Shown here piece after piece: positions 29,913 through 32,405 of a stretch of DNA of 32,405 nucleotides. Each line of letters starts with the position of its first letter. The stretch's first letter is position 1. Origin of the DNA: Chloroflexota bacterium (GTDB lineage Bacteria > Chloroflexota > Anaerolineae > Promineifilales > Promineifilaceae); NCBI GenBank assembly GCA_024275635.1, contig JAJRYT010000248.1, positions 1-32,405 on the forward strand, in the 5' to 3' direction. The position numbers and the translations under genes are program-made. The notes under the pieces were generated by a model, which saw nothing but the letters and a program-made list of their open reading frames with translations, had not been told where the DNA came from and made no database searches.

Positions 29913-30806
29913 ATGAAACTTTTCGACGAACCCACCCTGCGCAAACTGGAACAACTGACCCTCGTCGCCGAGAAGGTGCGCGTGGGCGTGATGAAGGGCG
30001 ACCGGCGCAGCCGTAAGCGGGGGACTTCGATTGAATTTGCCGATTATCGCAACTACACCAAAGGGGATGATTTGCGGCGGCTTGATTGGAATGTATATGC
30101 CCGGTTAGAACGGCCGTTTATCAAGCTGCTAGAAGAGGAAGAAGACCTGGCCGTCCATCTGCTGGTAGACGCCAGCGCCAGCATGAATTGGCCGGATGGT
30201 GACAGTGATCAGTCAACGAACAAATTGGGGTATGCGCTGCGGTTGGCGGGGGCGCTGGGGCATATCAGCCTGACAGGTGGGGATTTGCTCACCGTAACGC
30301 TGCTGCGCAGCGGCGGCGACCGGCATTGGGGGCCGCACCGGAACCAGCAAAACTCGCTGCGCCTCCTGCAATTTCTGGAAACGGCCGTCCCCGGCGGCGT
30401 CACCGATTTGAACCTATCGCTGCGGAACTATGCTTTGTACGGCCGTCGTCCCGGTCTGCTCCTTCTCATCAGCGATTTACTCTCCCCCAACGGCTACCAG
30501 GAGGGCCTCAACGCCCTGCAAGCGCGCGGCTACGAAGTCGGCCTCATCCACCTGCTCAGCCCCGACGAAGTAGACCCGCCCGTCAGCGGCGATCTGAAGC
30601 TGGTGGACGTGGAAACGGGCCAGGACGCCGAAATCACCCTTGACCCAACGACACTGGGCCAATACCGCGAACGCCTGCACGCCTGGCAAACGGAAATCGC
30701 CGCCGCCTGCGCCGGGCGCGGCGTCCATTACATCCCCATCGTCACCAACCAGCCCTGGGAGCGGCTGGTCATGCAAACACTGCGCGTCAAGGGTGTGGTA
30801 AAATAA
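29913..30806 (+). CDS. DUF58 domain protein (VWA-like)
   Basis: 297 aa. The DUF58 signature is present: RRSRKRGTSIEFADYRNYTK then GDDLRRLDWNVYARLERPFI (about 31-70). It is followed by a von Willebrand A-like strand with the MIDAS motif DASAS (86-90), so metal binding is likely. DUF58 proteins usually accompany a MoxR AAA ATPase and act as chaperone or adaptor factors; no MoxR gene is adjacent here, which is unusual. No signal peptide, so soluble. The 5' flank is a tandem repeat that offers only GGAA as a ribosome site. The stop is 7 bp before the methyltransferase ATG, suggesting coupling. Confidence 0.88.
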   Translation: MKLFDEPTLRKLEQLTLVAEKVRVGVMKGDRRSRKRGTSIEFADYRNYTKGDDLRRLDWNVYARLERPFIKLLEEEEDLAVHLLVDASASMNWPDGDSDQSTNKLGYALRLAGALGHISLTGGDLLTVTLLRSGGDRHWGPHRNQQNSLRLLQFLETAVPGGVTDLNLSLRNYALYGRRPGLLLLISDLLSPNGYQEGLNALQARGYEVGLIHLLSPDEVDPPVSGDLKLVDVETGQDAEITLDPTTLGQYRERLHAWQTEIAAACAGRGVHYIPIVTNQPWERLVMQTLRVKGVVK

Positions 30807-30813
30807 GCAGGCA

Positions 30814-32277
30814 ATGATGATCCTGCCCCCAAAGACGGCCGTTACCGACATCGTGTCCCATAGTTATCGTTTGGGCCAGCAAATTCTGGCGGCGCGCGCA
30901 ACACAACGACGAAAACAACACGGCCAGTTTCTTACACCGCCGCCTGTTGCCCGGTACATGGCGCAAAATTTAGCGGCGCTGCCGGAAAACGGCCGTATCC
31001 TTGACCCCGGCATCGGCTCAAGCGTATTGGCCTGCGCCTGCATCGAGCAAGCCGTCCAGATTGGGTATCCGACAAAATTCACTGTGGAAGGATACGAACT
31101 AGACGCCGAACTTCTGGCCGTTGCTCAAGAATCATTAGATATCGCCGCCGCCCATGCTGCAGAACACGGTCTTGACGTGCAAATCCGCCTGCACCAGGCC
31201 GACTTCATTCTGGCGCATACCGCCACCTGGCAGCCAACGCTGTTCCCATATGGCGATAATTTCCCATCCATCCCCCAAACATACAACGCCATCATCGCCA
31301 ATCCGCCCTACTTCAAACTTCCCAGCCATGATCCCCGTGCGCAAGCCGCAACCGGAAAACTAGCCGGTCATACCAACATATACACCCTATTCATGGCGCT
31401 GGCGGCCAATTTACTAACAGAAACCGGACAAGCCTGCTTCATCGTGCCCCGGAGCTTCTGCTCTGGCGCTTATTTCGCCCGCTTTCGACAGGCATTCATC
31501 GCCCAAGTCATTCCCACCCACGTCCATTTACTCACCTCCAGGAAAGACACGTTCAAAACGGATGATGTATTGCAGGAAAACATCATCCTCACCTTTCGAC
31601 CCCGTTTATCAACCGACGCGACCCCGCAGACAATACACATTTCCGCTACCCAAAATGGGGAAATGCTCAGTGGGCACGTTCTCTCCCGTCCTGTTCCGTT
31701 TGCCCGTTTTTTGGGGCGATGGCAGGGACGCATCTATTTTCGTTTACCTGTCAGCGAGCTAGACGAACAAATCATCGCCACAATCGAATCCTGGACGGGA
31801 TCACTGGCGGCATATGGGACGGCCGTATCCACCGGGCCAGTCGTTGCCTTCCGAGCGCAGCCCTGGTTAACAGAGGCAGCATCTGTACCTCGTGGTGAAG
31901 GAGTCCCCTTGTTTTGGATGCAAAACGTTGCCACACAATCAATTACCTGGCCGGTGCAGCATAAACAAAAACCCCAGGCGATCCTCATCCGTGATGAGTC
32001 CCAATCCTTACTCGTATCAACGGCTAACTTTGTGTTAATACGCCGATTCAGCGCCAAAGAGGAGCGCCGCCGCCTGACGGCCGCGCCATTCCTGCAATCG
32101 AACTACCCTTACGACCAGATAGGAATAGAAAACCATCTCAACTACATCTATCGCCAGTCCGGGGAAATGACAGAAACAGAAACAGTGGGCCTATCCGCTC
32201 TTCTCAACAGCGCCCTCATAGATCGTTATTTTCGGATCAGCAGCGGCAATACACAGGTCAACGCCCTGATTGACTGA
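30814..32277 (+). CDS. N6-adenine DNA methyltransferase (Eco57I / BsuBI-like)
   Basis: 487 aa. Gamma-type N6-adenine methyltransferase motifs appear in order: motif X-like HGQFLTPPPVARYMA (36-50), motif I for AdoMet LDPGIGSS (63-70), an acidic EGYELDAELLA, and catalytic motif IV NPPYF (163-167). It continues NIYTLFMALAANLLTETGQA and FIVPRSFCSGAYF, with a C-terminal target-recognition region (about 260-487). The N-terminus precedes motif X by a short helical stretch. No restriction endonuclease gene is visible downstream before the window ends, so it may be an orphan or the partner may lie outside. It overlaps no neighbour but is only 7 bp from the DUF58 stop. The recognition sequence is unknown. 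Confidence 0.85.
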   Translation: MMILPPKTAVTDIVSHSYRLGQQILAARATQRRKQHGQFLTPPPVARYMAQNLAALPENGRILDPGIGSSVLACACIEQAVQIGYPTKFTVEGYELDAELLAVAQESLDIAAAHAAEHGLDVQIRLHQADFILAHTATWQPTLFPYGDNFPSIPQTYNAIIANPPYFKLPSHDPRAQAATGKLAGHTNIYTLFMALAANLLTETGQACFIVPRSFCSGAYFARFRQAFIAQVIPTHVHLLTSRKDTFKTDDVLQENIILTFRPRLSTDATPQTIHISATQNGEMLSGHVLSRPVPFARFLGRWQGRIYFRLPVSELDEQIIATIESWTGSLAAYGTAVSTGPVVAFRAQPWLTEAASVPRGEGVPLFWMQNVATQSITWPVQHKQKPQAILIRDESQSLLVSTANFVLIRRFSAKEERRRLTAAPFLQSNYPYDQIGIENHLNYIYRQSGEMTETETVGLSALLNSALIDRYFRISSGNTQVNALID

Positions 32278-32298
32278 CAAATCTTATTTAACACAAAG

Positions 32299-32367
32299 GT
32301 GGTGTCCCCTCGTTTTGAGATAAACTTGTGAGTAACCAACAACACAAGTCAAAACAAAGGAGACACC
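32299..32367 (+). promoter_or_regulatory. Leader hairpin sequestering the ribosome site of the next ORF
   Basis: ggtgtcccctcgttttga (32301-32318) pairs with tcaaaacaaaggagacacc (32349-32367), with one mismatch and a single-base bulge. The right arm contains the AAAGGAG ribosome site of the ATG at 32368. A shorter stem, acttgtg/cacaagt, forms inside the loop. Transposase genes often use such hairpins to block translation from read-through transcripts. Confidence 0.5.
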
Positions 32368-32405
32368 ATGTACAATCATAACACGCTCTTTTACAATATC
32401 GTGAG
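32368..32405 (+). CDS. Start of an unidentified ORF, possibly an insertion-sequence transposase (3' truncated)
   Basis: ATG at 32368 preceded by AAGGAG. The visible peptide is MYNHNTLFYNIV, running off the window. The product cannot be identified from 12 residues. The inverted-repeat leader that hides its ribosome site is what one expects at the left end of an insertion sequence, which is the only reason for suggesting a transposase. Confidence 0.4.
   Translation, partial: MYNHNTLFYNIV

Larger units (their letters stand above)
1500..31826. repeat. Dispersed highly iterated palindrome ACGGCCGT
   Basis: About 55 exact copies counted by eye between the first (1500-1507) and last (31819-31826), in genes and spacers and under genes on both strands. 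A given 8-mer is expected roughly once or less in a window this size. Inside genes it occurs in all three frames, read as T-A-V (acg gcc gtn), N/Y-G-R (nac ggc cgt) or R-P (cgg ccg), so it is selected as DNA and not as protein. It is rare in 16.9-21.0 kb and absent from the first 1.5 kb. It is analogous in behaviour to cyanobacterial HIP1, with a different sequence. Confidence 0.85.

Overview
The window reads like a GC-rich, mostly coding bacterial chromosome segment, most plausibly from an uncultured Chloroflexota (Anaerolineae-like). This is inferred from several things: large PknB-type kinases with extracellular SH3b, formylglycine-enzyme-like (FGE) or LysM sensor regions; menaquinone synthesis (menA); a DUF6391 protein; a very large carboxypeptidase-regulatory-repeat surface protein; and a strikingly over-represented palindrome, ACGGCCGT, with about 55 copies by eye. 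No tRNA, rRNA or CRISPR array was seen.

Layout. 1-1208: the end of a TPR-repeat protein built of 102-bp units, broken by a one-base insertion, then a HEPN-toxin remnant overlapping an intact MNT-type nucleotidyltransferase antitoxin. 1209-3116: menA (minus strand) flanked by repeat-rich DNA with a perfect 28-bp hairpin, a cluster of small hairpins and an IS3-family transposase remnant. 3117-9951: a membrane-anchored secreted nuclease (lamin-tail, OB-like and EEP domains), a pseudo-receiver/roadblock-like/IS200-transposase-like fusion protein, an acetylpolyamine-amidohydrolase/HDAC-family enzyme, a pair of arrestin-like proteins and an AAA ATPase.

10082-21781 is the signalling core. It holds three Ser/Thr kinases. 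The first has a TPR-like region, a TM helix, SH3b and an unnamed C-terminal domain. The second has a TM helix, two FGE-like plus beta-sandwich duplications and LysM. The third follows an FGE-like/death-like adaptor protein in a tight operon and is cut by an in-frame TAA just before its SH3b and C-terminal domains. A 63-aa coiled-coil protein and a DUF7662-XRE regulator sit between the second and third kinases. The 16.9-21.0 kb stretch looks AT-richer and poorer in the palindrome than its surroundings, suggesting a different history.

21926-32405: a 1090-aa secreted repeat protein (minus strand); a dikinase/rifampicin-phosphotransferase-like enzyme split by another in-frame TAA; a DUF6391 membrane protein; an unknown protein; a DUF58 protein; an orphan-looking N6-adenine DNA methyltransferase; and the start of what may be an insertion sequence with its ribosome site in a leader hairpin.

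Intergenic regions repeatedly carry short tandem repeats (7-9 bp units such as AATTGGT and GACTAAAGT). In at least three genes the stop codon lies inside such a repeat. Three genes are interrupted (one frameshift, two TAA stops), so decay and assembly error both need to be considered.
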